Shown: positions 10,984-21,250 of the stretch, one piece after another
How the letters are laid out: each line of letters begins with the position of its first letter
How positions within the stretch are numbered: position 1 is the first letter of the stretch
Assembly (NCBI GenBank): GCA_022747635.1
Contig: JAKTNV010000018.1
Span: forward strand, 1,338,001-1,402,000
From: Hetaerina americana
Taxonomy: Eukaryota; Arthropoda; Insecta; Odonata; Calopterygidae
DNA length: 64,000 bases
Direction: 5' to 3'
Notes under the pieces: generated by a model
Databases searched by the model: none
Told to the model about the DNA's origin: nothing
The model's input: the letters and a program-made list of their open reading frames with translations, nothing else
Position numbers and translations under genes: made by a program

Positions 10984-11859
10984 TTTGTTTCATCATTAGT
11001 GTGGAACTTGTCGGGGACGAATGTTTCCGCGGATTAGACCGTTACCGATGCGAGTCACATCGAGCTGAGCTCGTCTCGCCCGGGTGATCCTCGCCGACCA
11101 TGGAGGTAAATCCCCTTCGAAGTCGCAATTCGAATCGTATTCCATGCCCCTTTGCAAGCGTTCAGTAGGAGTGTGTCTATATCAAATTGTTTATTGAATT
11201 TTAGTTTCTCGGGCGGAAAAAATGGAAATAGGTTACCGATCCGATTTTGGCGTCATCAAGTTCGAGAAAATTTATACGCATTTCGGATCCACTTTAGAAT
11301 CTGTCTTGGACCAAAGGCCTATAGCCCTCGTCCCCATGTCCGACACTGCTTTCTGGGGGCACGGGGCACCTCATTCATACGTAGAGGAAAACAGTCAAAT
11401 TTTTAAAATTCAGAAAACTAGTCCACCATTAAAACTTAAAATCTAATTATCCTTGCTCTTTCATTACCCCACTAGTTGCGTCAGGGTCATAGAAGAACGA
11501 GGACATCACTTTCACCTAAATCCTTTCAGTTTGTAATAGGTGATCGAGATTCGGAAGAAATTGTATCAAAAGTGATTTTCACATCCTAGTTACGTTTGTG
11601 AGTTTTCTCCCCTACACCGAATTGCTATGAATATTTGCTTTTCATCAGCAGTGGATACCATTTTACGCTTTCCGATTCAAGTCTTAACTGCATATGCACT
11701 GATTAGGTGGTAGTTTAAAACTAATCAATTAATGTCGCTACCCATCGACCATTCACTGGTGCTCCAAAGTTAATTGGGTTAATTGGGTGACCAACATTAC
11801 CGTATACAAGTAGGTCGGTTTGAATTACGGGGTAGGTGCAAATACAGTAAATTTGAGTA
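10984..11859. other. Unannotated stretch
   Basis: No gene or paired repeat is recognised. Confidence 0.4.
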
Positions 11860-11867
11860 ACAGATGA

Positions 11868-12389
11868 AAAAAAGGAAGGACAGGAAAGGAAAAACTTAAG
11901 TGGGTAAAATTGCCCTATTATGGTGTCCCGTCCGAAAAAATTAGCAAATTATTCCCGAAAGACAAATTTAGAATTGCTTTCTATAACAAACAAAATCTTA
12001 AAATTTTCATAAACAAAACTAAAGATAAAGTTGAGCCACTGGAAAACAGTGGGATATATGAAATGGTTTGCGGGGATTGCAGTGCGAGGTACATCGGGCA
12101 GAGTGGTCGAGCGGTGCGGACAAGAGCGGAGGAACACAAGAGGTGCTACAAGAAGTGTAACCTAGCCCAATCCCACTTTGCCAAACACCTGTGGGAGGAA
12201 AATCACACCAGCGATTTCATCCCCAAAATACTACATCGGGAAGAAAAAGGGAGGAGGATGGACAAGAAGGAAGAGTTGGAGATCCGGAGAACAATGAAGA
12301 AACATCCTTTACTCAATGACATTCTGTTTGAAAACGTATCACCTCTCCTGGAAGCCTCCCTAGCAATAACAGAAAAACAGAACCAATAA
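11868..12389 (+). pseudogene. PLE protein C-terminus with GIY-YIG endonuclease
   Basis: The frame is open through the truncation point, and internal TTG or ATG codons are not the true start. The GIY-YIG nuclease core is clear: 'SGIYEMVCGDC' followed by 'ARYIGQSGRAVRTRAEEH'. The catalytic region continues with 'SHFAKHLWEENHTSDF', the conserved histidine, and 'EELEIRR' near the end. In PLEs this domain nicks target DNA to prime reverse transcription. About 160 residues remain of a protein normally several hundred residues longer, so the copy cannot retrotranspose by itself. Confidence 0.88.
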
Positions 12390-12691
12390 CCCCTTCCCCC
12401 CAACTCCCATTGACTCCTAACCCGTACCTTTATCCCCATTAGCCATTGACTCAAATTATACTGACCAATGAAATCCCTAGCTTACTAATCCCCTCCCCTT
12501 TCCCCTAATTTCCCCTTTCTTAACCCACCTTCCAATCCCCCCCACTCACTAACGCTTTTCCTGGTGTTTCCTACCCTCTCCCACATACTTTCGTACCTAC
12601 CCCCGTACTCCCCTCCCCGCCCCCTCTTCCCACAACTCCCCCACCCTTTCCAGAAGAGAGTATATATACAATGATTGTGACTTTAAACTTT

Positions 12692-12731
12692 GTACCTGAG
12701 GATGACGCCGTAGCGTCGAAACTAGTCGTAC
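12692..12731 (+). ncRNA. Hammerhead-ribozyme-like motif in PLE (1)
   Basis: The order is: stem I strand gtac; CTGAGGA; one unpaired T; stem II gacgc/gcgtc (perfect 5 bp, loop cgta); GAAAC; a two-base loop; GTC; then gtac, which can pair with the first strand. This fits the minimal type with a very short stem III known from Penelope-like elements. Cleavage would be expected after the C of GTC. The extra base before stem II departs from the textbook core and recurs in all copies here. Confidence 0.7.
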
Positions 12732-12737
12732 CTGTAA

Positions 12738-12823
12738 TAAATTGGTGGATTGGAACAAAGTGTTTCTTTTTCATTTATTATAAATTGGTGGATTGGAACA
12801 AAGTGTTTCTTTTTCATTTATTA
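12738..12823 (+). repeat. 43-bp tandem duplication at PLE 3' end
   Basis: Two identical 43-bp units (12738-12780 and 12781-12823) beginning taaattggtggattggaac, directly downstream of the hammerhead-like motif. Terminal partial tandem repeats are a known feature of PLEs. Confidence 0.93.
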
Positions 12824-12830
12824 AAATGAA

Positions 12831-14094
12831 CTTCCACAAAGTTGAGGCTGAAACTATTGAACTAATTGAGTAACAGACTTTATTCGAATATCATGTCACT
12901 TCGGTGCAAAACATTAGCGACCTACGGAGCATATTCGGATTTTGCTCGCGCGGAATCCATTGGTCACGAGTGACTTTCGTTTCACATTACTCTGACATCC
13001 GCGTTTCAATTGTCCAATTATTACATTTTAATTCGGAAGCATCGTAAAACCCTTATTTTTTTCTGATTTTCAGCCCACAATTGGTTACAGCAACGCACTA
13101 ATGTTGCTGAAATCGCTACGTAGGAAATAGTGGCTAGGCTTTATCGAAAATCTTCTAGCAGGGAGCCACAACTTTCCGCCCTAAGCGAGTTTCCTTCCTC
13201 AAAAGCGAGAATCGAGCACCGACGTTTCGTCCGCGGCACTCAAGATGACCAAGCCTCGCTGAGAGATCATTGGACCCAATCTTTTTTTTTCTGAAATCAA
13301 TCCATTTAAACCTCCGTGACGGCAAAAAGGGAAAAAAAATGTTTTGTTGGAACACAATGACTGTTCTCGCAAGAGTAGCGACCGCACAAAAACTTTAAGT
13401 CATCCCCTTGAGACGCTGCGGGTAACAAGGGGGTATGGTGGGGTTGTGTGGGAGGTCTCGGGAGGGGTTTGCAGCGAAAGGGGGGGGGCGAAAGGGACTC
13501 ATGTCCCTCTGACTGCCCGGGTCCTCCTCGGCCCCAGCGGTGAATGAGTGGAATCGCGAACTTCCTTGTCATCGAGTCCCGTTCCATGCGAATCTCATCT
13601 CCTTGCGGATTCATCACAGAGGGCGCACATTTCATCGACCGCCCATCCTTCCCTCCACTGGGGCAAGAACAATTCGGGAAAAAAATATCCATTCCCAGTT
13701 ATCTTTCGTCGGGTTTTAATGATCGAAATATTATGATATTTAAGTCTCCCTATGTGTGTATGTTCTCCACCATGAGAAGGACTGATAGAGAACTAACGCG
13801 GCCACTACCACGCCTTGCTTTTCCTTTGACCCGCCAATCTCATCGGTACCAGGTAATGGTGTATCTTAGGCCAATCAGGCAATAAATAGCACTTGGCCTG
13901 ACCAAAAATACGAGTGCTTACCAGGAAACCTTGTCGATACATCCGAGAGGGCAACAAAGAGCAAGGCGATCCGCAACATGCATGTAAATGAATAAACTCC
14001 TTTAATTAGTTTCACTTTTGTCCAATTTTCGGGTTATTGTCAGTGGCCGGACTCAACCTAAAGTATCAGATGCCCACAAGGCCTGTCCCTAAAG
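12831..14094. other. Unannotated stretch
   Basis: Moderate GC around 13,400-13,680. Open frames on both strands overlap each other and show no recognisable domain. Confidence 0.4.
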
Positions 14095-14395
14095 TGTAGG
14101 ACTGGGTTTTTTTATAAAAAAACCATAAACACAGTAATCAACCCGAAAGTCGGTTTGGTAGGTGATGGTAGATTTCACCCAGTACTAAGCCCTATTCGGC
14201 GTGTGAAATTCATGCATCAGGGTAGAGGGCAAGTTGCTTTCCCTGCGCCGGTTATGGTTTCCCAGGAAGATCTGGTACCCGAAAAATCATAAAGCATGGG
14301 TGGAGCTGTAGGTATCTAGAGTGCTTTGCCCGGGAATCGAACCAGGCCCATACGGACAGTAGTCCAACGTTCTACCCCCTAGACTACCGTGACCT
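14095..14395 (-). mobile_element. tRNA-derived SINE with intact pol III boxes
   Basis: On the minus strand the head (14,395 down to about 14,320) has a perfect A box (tagtctagggg, 14376-14386) and a perfect B box (ggttcgattcc, 14333-14343), 32 bases apart, and a paired T stem cctgg/ccggg. The two acceptor strands do not pair, so it is a SINE head, not a tRNA gene. A body of about 220 bp follows. The left boundary is approximate. With both boxes intact it could be transcribed by RNA polymerase III. Confidence 0.72.
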
Positions 14396-14399
14396 TTAT

Positions 14400-14590
14400 A
14401 CACTTGGTTTAGACACCACAAAAGACGCAGGTATACATGGAAAATGCCAGGTGACTAAGAAAGGTATCAGCTAGATTATATCCTGGTTAGACACAGGTTT
14501 AGGAATAGTGTGATAAATTCACACAGCTTCCCGAGAGCGGATGCGGACTGTGACCACAACTTAGTTGTTATGAAATGTAGCGTTGCCTTA
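14400..14590 (+). pseudogene. RTE endonuclease fragment, inverted
   Basis: The plus-strand translation reads 'RRYTWKMPGD', 'ERYQLDYILVRHRFRNSV' and 'NSHSFPRADADCDHNLVV', the C-terminal part of the endonuclease domain. The same segment occurs on the minus strand at 16.6-16.9 kb. It directly abuts minus-strand reverse-transcriptase sequence, so part of the element is inverted relative to the rest. Confidence 0.85.
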
Positions 14591-15430
14591 CACCTCTTCC
14601 TAACACTGCCCATCCGGACTCCCCGTTCCCAACTCGCACCTGAGCAGTCTAAGACATGTACACGTGTCGGATTAGCCTCCTTTCCCTCCAATCTATTCCT
14701 ATTTTCTGCAATATGCACATTAGTGTTTTTTTAATATTGATTCGCATCCCACACCAGTCGCACTGAATTTCCAATTCACTCAGCAATGCTTGCAACCCCT
14801 TGGCTGACTGACAAACTAAACCTTGGTCATCAGCGAACCTAACTGATTTTACGAATTCCCCGCCCACTTTCATTCCTACCTCGAGTTCTTCCCATGCCTA
14901 TTTGATCATTTCCTCTGCATACAGGTTGAACAGCAACGGTGATAATGGGCAACCCTGCCTTACACCTCTTCCTAACACTGCCCAACCGGACTCCCCGTTT
15001 CCCACCCGCACCTGAACAGTCCGAGACTTGTAAAGGTGCGGATTAGCCTTCTAGCCCTTCATTCTATTCCTATTTTCTGCAGAACACTCATTAGTTTTTC
15101 CCAATTCACTCTATCAAACGCTTTTTCGAAATCTACGAAACAGGCAAATACCTCCTGGTTGTGTTTTATATTCCTCTCGATTAATAATCTCATTACTGCA
15201 ATGGCATCACGCGTACCTCTCCCCTTCCTAAACCCAAACTGATCATCCCCTAAGTAATCATTTGCCCTACTCTGTATCCTTTTGTTTATGATCCTGAGAA
15301 CAACTTTATCTGTGTTGGATATCAAACTAATTATATTCTATTGTTTCAGGCTTCACTTCGTGGAAGTAATTAATATCCATTACTAAAAAAGAAAGAAAGA
15401 CTCGTACTTTTCCACAGATTTTATTATACG

Positions 15431-15469
15431 GTACAACGCGTTTCACCGACTTACGGCATCATCAGGTAC
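15431..15469 (-). ncRNA. Hammerhead-ribozyme-like motif in PLE (2)
   Basis: Read on the minus strand: gtac, CTGATGA, an extra T, stem II gccg/cggt (one G-T pair), GAAAC, gc, GTT, gtac. The two gtac strands can form stem I. The position inside the PLE matches that in copy 1. Confidence 0.65.
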
Positions 15470-15577
15470 AAATTTGCAAAACAGACAGAGCAAGCATATA
15501 TACCCTCAGGACAGAGTGGGGGCGGGGAGGGTTGGAAGGATTTGAGAGGGGTGGGGGCTCGCAGGTGCGTTGATGGA

Positions 15578-16197
15578 TTATTTTGACCATTTCCAGGCTA
15601 GTTTCTCGGAGAGGAGAGGGGAGGGGTATGGGAACATTTGCTCATTACAAAGTGTCGTGTTGGGGTTTACCAAGTGCCTTCTAATCTCTAATTGCTCGAG
15701 AGCGTCCATTTTTAATCCTTTTGGGAGTGTGTGTAATATCTCTGGGACAAAGTCACTGCTGTGGTCGAATTCTAGTAAATGCTTGGCGAAGAGAGAGTTG
15801 TTATTCTGATTTTTGTGACACCTAGCGTGTTCCTTGACTCGTAACTTGATATTCCTGCCGGTCTGACCGACATAAACGCTGTTGCAATCCTCGCATTTCA
15901 GTTTATAAATGCCTGATTTGAGAAGGCTGTCCTGGGTGTCTTTTCCATTGGCTAGAAGTTTGGAGAGGGTTATGGGTGGGTAGAAGGCTGCTTTGAGTGA
16001 GGTGGGTAGGCAGTTGGAAATCCTATATGAAAGATCTCCCAGAAACGGGATCGAGCACCACTTAAAATCTTTAGATACTGCGGGCTGTGATACGAAAATG
16101 CTTTTTATGGCCATTGCTTTTTGTTTTTTCCGTAGTAATGTGTCAACTAGTTTGGGGTTGAAACCATTGTTGGTAGCTATATTAGTGATATTCACAT
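15578..16197 (-). pseudogene. PLE protein C-terminal half with GIY-YIG endonuclease
   Basis: The frame is open across about 205 codons up to the truncation point. The N-terminal half keeps the connector region after the reverse transcriptase ('FVSQPAVSKDFKWCSIPFLG', 'LPTSLKAAFYPP', 'LSKLLANGKD'). The endonuclease follows: 'SGIYKLKCEDCNSVYVGQTG', 'RNIKLRVKEHARC', 'SLFAKHLLEFDHSSDFVPE' and 'LEQLEIRRH'. All expected GIY-YIG landmarks are present without a stop, so only the 5' truncation disables it. It is a different PLE lineage from the copy at 12 kb, judged by amino-acid divergence. Confidence 0.88.
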
Positions 16198-16491
16198 TCA
16201 AACTAATTGTCTAGTAGTCCTCACATGATGTATCCTTCACCTTTTTCGGAATAGGAACTAAAACTGATCTCACAAAGTCTTCCGGCCAGATTCCTTCCTC
16301 GTAAATACTACGAATCAGCCCATATAGCCTCTTCTTCCCACATTTTCCTAAACATTTCAATAGTTCCGCGGGAATTTTATCAACCCCCACGGCCTTATTT
16401 AGTTTCATCTCCCTTAATGCCCTTTCTATCTCATCTTTTAGAATGCCTGGGCCTAAGCTATCTTCATCTTAGTCATATTCTTTTTCAATGT

Positions 16492-17165
16492 CTAACTTGG
16501 CTGGTTGTCCTTCCATCTCTCTTGGATCTTTCCTGTGTGTATTATCCTACCCGCCTTATCTCTAACTGTTAGCATAGATCTCCCTTTCTTACTTCCCGAT
16601 AAAGAAGCCTCCTTCCTTTTCAAACCATTTAATGCTTCTACATTCAATTTTCTAACTCGCCGCCCCTGCCTTATCTTTTTGAAACGGACACTACATTTCA
16701 AAACAACTAAAATGTGGTCAGAGTCCGCATCCGCTCCCGGGAAGCTGTGCGAATTTATCACACTGTTCCTAAACCTTTGTCTAACCAGGATATAATCTAG
16801 CTGATACCTTTCTGAGTCACCTGGCATTTTCCATGTATACCTGTGTCTTTTTTGGTGTCTAAACCAAGTGTTGGTGATGACTAACCACTGTCTCCTGCAG
16901 AACTCAACTGCTTTCTCCCCGCGGTCATCCCTCGTGCCTAAACCGTAGTCCTCCACCTCATCACCATCTCTTCCTTCGCCTACCGCCGCATTCCAAACCC
17001 CCATCACTATCAAATGTTTCCCTACGGGAACACATGCGATTATGTCCTCTAACTGATCGTATATCCTATCGACCTCTTCTTCCTAATGGTTGCTCGGTGG
17101 CATGTATACGTGAATAATAACCAAGTTCGTCGGTTCTGCTTTTATCTCTACTAGTAATTATCAAT
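16492..17165 (-). pseudogene. RTE apurinic-like endonuclease domain
   Basis: The translation gives 'NLVIIHVYMPPSN', 'YDQLEDIIACVPVGKHLIVM', 'GLGTRDDRGEKAVEFCRRQ', 'WLVITNTWFRHQKRHRYTW', 'QLDYILVRQRFRNSV' and 'GADADSDHILVVLK'. These are the middle and C-terminal blocks of the endonuclease/exonuclease/phosphatase fold, with the catalytic SDH block intact. The 'GDFNA' block has decayed to 'GVWNA', replacing the aspartate, and a stop follows PPSN. It would have nicked target DNA to prime reverse transcription. Confidence 0.85.
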
Positions 17166-17214
17166 CCGTTACCTGCTCTATGTTGACTACGCTTCTCTTT
17201 CTATTATTCGGTCA

Positions 17215-17540
17215 ATTATCTCAGTAAGTACCTCCGATGTGTTAAATGTTTATATCAACGTTCCTGTGTTCTTCGCACTTGTCTGTTCTTTGTTTCCTCG
17301 CTAGTTCATTTACCATTCAGTCTTCTTGAAGTCCACAGGTAGTTTGCCGCCGTCGTAACTATCGTTGATCATTCAAAAGTGGTTGTCCTTCATTTTTACT
17401 AAGAATACTGCCAGTATATCTCCATTTATGTTGTCAACTTCTGGCAGTTTTCGTTCTTAACAACTTTCACGGCCCGGTCAAATTCGCTTTCCAGACTCTC
17501 CTGGTCTCGTTCACCTATGAATCGTTTCCGCCCTTGCTAT
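17215..17540 (-). pseudogene. Second RTE-type reverse-transcriptase fragment
   Basis: The minus-strand translation, with frameshifts, includes 'ESEFDRAVKVVKN', 'LPEVDNINGDIL', 'MINDSYDGGKLPVDFKK' and 'RTDKCEEHRNVDIN'. These align by pattern with the N-terminal RT blocks of RTE elements (A-x-K-N-G-K-A-P-G-x-D-x-I, then D-I-Y-x-x-G-x-x-P-E-D-F-K-K, then C-x-E-Y-R-x-I-S-L). It is more decayed and of a different subfamily than the adjacent RTE element. Confidence 0.65.
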
Positions 17541-17659
17541 AATATATGATTTGCATATAGAGATTCGGGAGAATAGATTTATTTCACATATTGGTATAAT
17601 ATCTCAAAAGTCTTCCGAGTACATCTACCCTTGAGAGCGTGGACACACTTTTCACACCA

Positions 17660-17890
17660 GCAGCTTTTTCCACACCACTACGGTTCCCTAGTATGCTGAT
17701 TTCGAATAAGGATACTCTTAAGGGTATGCGTGCAAGCTTCATTGACGACACTTAGGGTCCCATGGTGGTATCTATTGAGGAGGTAGGATTTCACTATAAT
17801 GGGGTATAGGAAATAGTCTCCTGGTGCCAAATGGGGACTATAAGGCGGTAGGGGAATCGTCGCGATGCCATGTGCAGAAGATCTTCGGAA
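17660..17890 (-). repeat. WHQ repeat family, partial copy
   Basis: Shares a characteristic block (ctggtgccaa, ggggact, gggaatcgtcgcgatg) with 36.9-37.2 kb and, inverted, with 45.1-45.5 kb. In minus-strand translation both this copy and the 37 kb copy read 'RRFP-RL-VP-WHQ-T'. The class is unknown. Confidence 0.65.
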
Positions 17891-17914
17891 GCATTTAGAC
17901 AGAATATAAGTAAA

Positions 17915-17965
17915 AAATTCGAATGATTTTTACACTCTGAAAATGTTGCATTGAGCATATAAGTA
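17915..17965 (-). repeat. Dispersed repeat C, short copy
   Basis: The reverse complement contains tcagagtgtaaaaa preceded by a variant of caatgcaacaa, matching blocks near 21.2 kb and 60.7 kb. Confidence 0.45.
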
Positions 17966-18771
17966 ATAAACAGTAACCGATACTTTTCATACAAACATTG
18001 AATATTCCTTTCATCTCTTCCCAGTGTCTTAATCTTATGTCGGCATATTTCCATCATCATCTCGGGCGTTGTGGGATATTGTTATTTCCTCTCCCTCCGA
18101 ATCGTCACTTCACCACTTCAGAATCACCGTCGCCGTTTCCCGCGTTTTCGCTCATCTCTTCGCTACACATTTCCGGCCTCTCCTCTTCGACCTTCGCACA
18201 ACCTCGCGTAGACTTGGATCCGCTGCTTTATCATAAAGCCAAACTGAGTTTCATTTCTTGTGTATTGGCCCTTTTTAGTTTTCCTATTTTATCAGTTTAG
18301 ATCTACGCCCTACTCACGAGTTGCTGTGCTGCTACTTCGGTTAATATATTCAGTATTTAATCCCATCGTTCTATGCCGGTGCCGTTTTTGTTCCTTCCAT
18401 CTTTCCCTCGATGGTCGCGATGAACTTTCCTCTCGCTTGTTTTCCCTCTTTTTCCAACTTGGGTCTCGTGTGGCTTTCTACATCTTCGTTTGCCGACGTC
18501 GGTTGCTCATGGCCAATAGGTTGTGATCGCTATTTACATCCGCGCCAGGGTAGCGTTCTCAATGTTTAACTCTATTATTGTATCTCGTTCTGGCAAAGGT
18601 TTGGCCAATTTTGTCCAATCAATTCTGTTGGGTTTTTTTCATTATTACTTGGCTTGCCTTTGCCTATTGTTACTTAACGATAATTAATTAATATGGCGAT
18701 AGAAATTTTATTCCGTTTTTAAGCTGCTCGCGAAATTATTTACTGAGAATTTATTAATCTGGGATTATTTT
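17966..18771. other. Unannotated stretch
   Basis: Pyrimidine-rich on the plus strand between 18,060 and 18,480. No gene or repeat partner is recognised. Confidence 0.4.
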
Positions 18772-19420
18772 ATTTTTATTTATTTATGTACCCTACCACC
18801 CACCGCTAGGGTGTTTGGCAAGAATTGAATACACACCAGACTAATTTTTACCCGAACAAGAGCCGCGGTCGGAAAATGTTATTATGACCCCTTATAGTTG
18901 ATGGGAAAAATGGCCTCTTAAATCTATCAGTGTTACACTTGATGTCTCTTATTTTATAAACATGATCTCTCCTACCGTCGTACGATTGGGGCAACAATAC
19001 ATTTTCAACATCACTGCTGAAGAGACGTCCTTCCAATTGATGCAAGAGATTTAATCTGTATACTTTAACCTTCGCTCCGTGATTGATTCCCAGCCTAGCT
19101 GCTCTATTACGTATTTTGGATACGCTACTAACTTTATCATGGCAACCTTTTACATCACATATCTTATCTACGCAGTACGCGATCCAATTCAGCAATCAAT
19201 CCAACTTCGTGAGGATCCCATAATATACCAGCAGCATATTCTAAATGAGGTATAGCCAACGACAGATAACATCGTTCAAGATACTTCCTTCTGATTTATG
19301 GGAAAAGAATTCAATCTGAGCGATTTAATCTTCGCTCCACCGAGTGATTCCCAGCCTAGCTGCTCTGACATTTTCGATGCGCTATTCAATTTATGGTAAC
19401 GAAGTTTTAAAAGTTTGGTA
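18772..19420 (-). mobile_element. CR1-like LINE family A, 3' end fragment
   Basis: The 3' tail (ttatttatgtaccct, then the gtgt-ttggcaagaattgaatacacacc region) is followed on the minus strand by the C-terminal coding remnant: 'NWIAYCVDKICDVKGCHDKV', 'KVYRLNLLHQLEGRLFSSDV' and 'NVLLPQSYDGRRD'. Near 19,240 the flank with agcatattctaaatgagg shows the uninterrupted version of the sequence that the mariner splits at 5.27 kb. A second, overlapping C-terminal piece follows to about 19,415. Confidence 0.85.
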
Positions 19421-19444
19421 AAAGTTTAAAAGTTTAAAAGTAAA

Positions 19445-19482
19445 AATCAGCGTGGAGGAGATAGAGCTCCTCCACGCTGATT
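19445..19482. repeat. Perfect 16-bp hairpin
   Basis: aatcagcgtggaggag and its exact reverse complement are separated by the 6-base loop atagag, just downstream of a run of imperfect 'gtttaaaa' repeats. Isolated; no T-run terminator follows. Confidence 0.85.
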
Positions 19483-20239
19483 AAAATCGTTTGACCTTCT
19501 GCCGTTTATTAGTTTTGAAACATTAGCTCAGTATAAGACATGAAGATGTTTGAGTCATCGCGAGCATCGAGGCACTATTGAGGCTGTTCGAGGAACTTCC
19601 TCCAGACACACGGCCAAGGCTGATATAATTGCCCTCCCTCGATTCACGTCTCTGGAATGGTGACTGCCATTATGCAAAGTTCAGCGAAATATCTTGAGCT
19701 TTCGCACACGCGTCACGTCTTCGTGAACTAAGGCCGTCGTCTTCCCTCCCAGAGAGAGCTATTTGGAAAAAAATGTACGACAATTACGTGCCGTGGTTTA
19801 AGAAAACCAAGTCTCCGTCCGCTCTTTAAATGTTTTTCCATACCTGAAGCGAGCCGCCGCATCCCACCACCACTCGAGGGTTCGGCCGGCATCCCGGTCC
19901 CCCCGCCCTCCCTCCCCGCGGGCCGCTCTTCTATCCGTGACGAATTCATCGTTCTGCCTTCGTCGGACGCGGAAGAGGGGTGGAGGGGGATCCTCCGGGG
20001 AGAGGGAGGGGATCGGGGATCTCGTGATCTCGCCTTCCATCCATCCCTCTTCTCTCGAAGCGATCCATAAATGACGACACCATGATTCTGTAAGATTTCT
20101 GACCAATCCACGACTTTCAACCCTTCACGAGGCAACCCCCTCCACTTCAAAGGAAACCGCAGAACATACCGCGAGAGACACGTCATCGGAAGACACTCAT
20201 TGGAGTGCGCACAGATGCGAGTATTTCAACGAGAATTCG
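19483..20239. other. Unannotated stretch with GC-rich core
   Basis: 19,860-20,060 is GC-rich. Minus-strand frames cross it but are Arg/Ser/Pro-rich without a domain. Confidence 0.4.
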
Positions 20240-20315
20240 TTCGTCTAAACCAGGATTCGAACCCGATTCCTTCGATGTCCGCCAGGATGATTCAACCAAT
20301 TAGGCTGCCGATGAG
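20240..20315 (-). mobile_element. tRNA-like SINE head or tRNA pseudogene
   Basis: The minus strand has a perfect B box (ggttcgaatcc, 20253-20263) and an A box with one mismatch (cagcctaattg, 20297-20307). The acceptor arms pair over only about three bases (tcg/cga), so it is not a working tRNA. No clear body or tail is visible, so it may be just a tRNA-derived fragment. Confidence 0.6.
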
Positions 20316-21142
20316 TTCAGCTTGCTTCTTGAGCTTCTTTTATCTCCAGCGTGAACGGGTGCGTCTTCATCCGGCAGTCCACCCTGAGGCGCCCTCCCCC
20401 AAATTCCCGGAAGTCCATCTCCGGAGGCTTCTTCCGATCTCCCCTCCCCACAGCTTCTTCCCTCCACTCCCCAGGATGGACTATCCGCGCTCCCTCGGCT
20501 GAATTTTATTGCCTTTCCTCTCACTCCCAAGAGCCTGGGTGGCAAAGGGGCCCGATGGGCATCCGTCAAAAGCCTCCCACACGTCCACACCCTTTGGCCG
20601 CGGTTGCAAGGCGACCCCGTCCCCGACGGATCCATGCCGATAAATCAAAAAGCTCTCCCGTGGAACCTACTCCAAGCGAAGGAAATGTCGCGTCCTTATC
20701 AAGTGATGTTTATTATTGGCTTCGTCTAATCGACATTCGCTTCCTGTTTCTCCGTGGAGAAACCTCCCAGTCTGATGCTAAAATATATGTATCCTCGCTG
20801 GAAGTAGCAGGCATTGAAGGACCTTGCTTCAATTGATTATGCTTTTTTTCTTGAAAGGTGCATCACTGGATATGTCTCCCGGCATGTACTTATGGCCACC
20901 AGTACAGCATACGGAATGCCTCCAATAATGCCTTTTGCGTTCTCTTTGGGATGCCGTGAACATTTCAAATACTCTAAAATATCTCAAGCCCCAATGAAGT
21001 ATCTTTGTCACTGTAAATTCGTTTTAAATGTGCTGCAACACCAATAAAAAAGAACTCTCTCAATTCATTTCACTGACCTACTTCTAATGGAATGGCAAAT
21101 CAATGCTTACGATCGCGGCACAAAGATCTGTAAGCTGATAAG
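20316..21142. other. GC-rich then AT-rich stretch, no gene recognised
   Basis: GC-rich to about 20,690, then AT-rich. The 161-codon plus frame (20,351-20,836) has no recognisable domain. Confidence 0.4.
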
Positions 21143-21250
21143 CTGCGGGAGATGCCGCGACAGTAACTTTCAATTGAATCATCCCCTAAACGTGCATTAC
21201 AATTCAACATTTCAGAGGGTAAAAAGTTGAATTATTTTTACAACTCTGAA
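21143..21250 (+). repeat. Dispersed repeat C, copy
   Basis: Related to 60,652-60,742 in the same orientation: both carry gggagatgccgc, cagtaactttt-like and ttcagag-gtaaaaagtt blocks. The second copy lies between two inverted PLE ends, so this may be a piece of a PLE-associated sequence. Confidence 0.6.

Larger units (their letters stand above)
11860..12830 (+). mobile_element. Penelope-like element, 5'-truncated copy 1
   Basis: This plus-strand element keeps the C-terminal part of the PLE protein with its GIY-YIG endonuclease. A non-coding 3' region of about 300 bp follows and contains a hammerhead-like motif, then a 43-bp tandem repeat at the very end. The reverse-transcriptase domain is missing because of 5' truncation. 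The coding frame is still open from about 11,860 ('KWVKLPYYGVPS'). Confidence 0.88.
15333..16197 (-). mobile_element. Penelope-like element copy 2, nested in RTE
   Basis: An 11-bp direct repeat (tcaaactaatt) flanks the insert at 15322-15332 and 16198-16208, and removing one copy restores the RTE reading order (SCEDY to SLISNTD). The element is 5'-truncated. It contains the C-terminal PLE coding region and a 3' non-coding end with a hammerhead-like motif. It is therefore younger than its RTE host. Confidence 0.92.
14880..16500 (-). pseudogene. RTE reverse transcriptase, interrupted and decayed
   Basis: From right to left: 'LNKAVGVDKIPAELLKC', 'GIWPEDFVRSVLVPIPKK', 'SCEDY', then the PLE insertion, then 'SLISNTDKVVLRIINKRI', 'DQFGFRKGRGTRDAI', motif A in 'ACFVDFEKAFDRVNWEKLM', and after frameshifts 'GRGVRQGCPLSPLLF'. 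The active-site region further on is degenerate ('SVRFADDQGLV', 14,649-14,873). These are the standard ordered blocks of RTE-type reverse transcriptases. A stop codon separates SCEDY from the following block, even ignoring the insertion. Confidence 0.88.
14592..17165 (-). mobile_element. RTE-like LINE, rearranged, hosting a nested PLE
   Basis: A long minus-strand non-LTR element: endonuclease (17,165-16,600), linker, reverse transcriptase (16,500 leftward), interrupted by a PLE at 15,333-16,197. At the left end a piece of the reverse transcriptase (LQKIGI through the GRGVRQG region) is present twice, at about 14,955-15,085 and again at about 14,590-14,715, joined after 'MRINIKKT'. The 3' part of the element is missing. 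The endonuclease resembles the 'craniofacial development protein 2-like' open frames of many arthropod genomes, which derive from RTE-type elements. Confidence 0.85.

Noticed and set aside
14320..14395. Functional tRNA gene
   Set aside because: A and B boxes are perfect, but the acceptor arms do not pair and a SINE body follows.
20240..20315. Functional tRNA gene
   Set aside because: Acceptor stem pairs for about three bases only.
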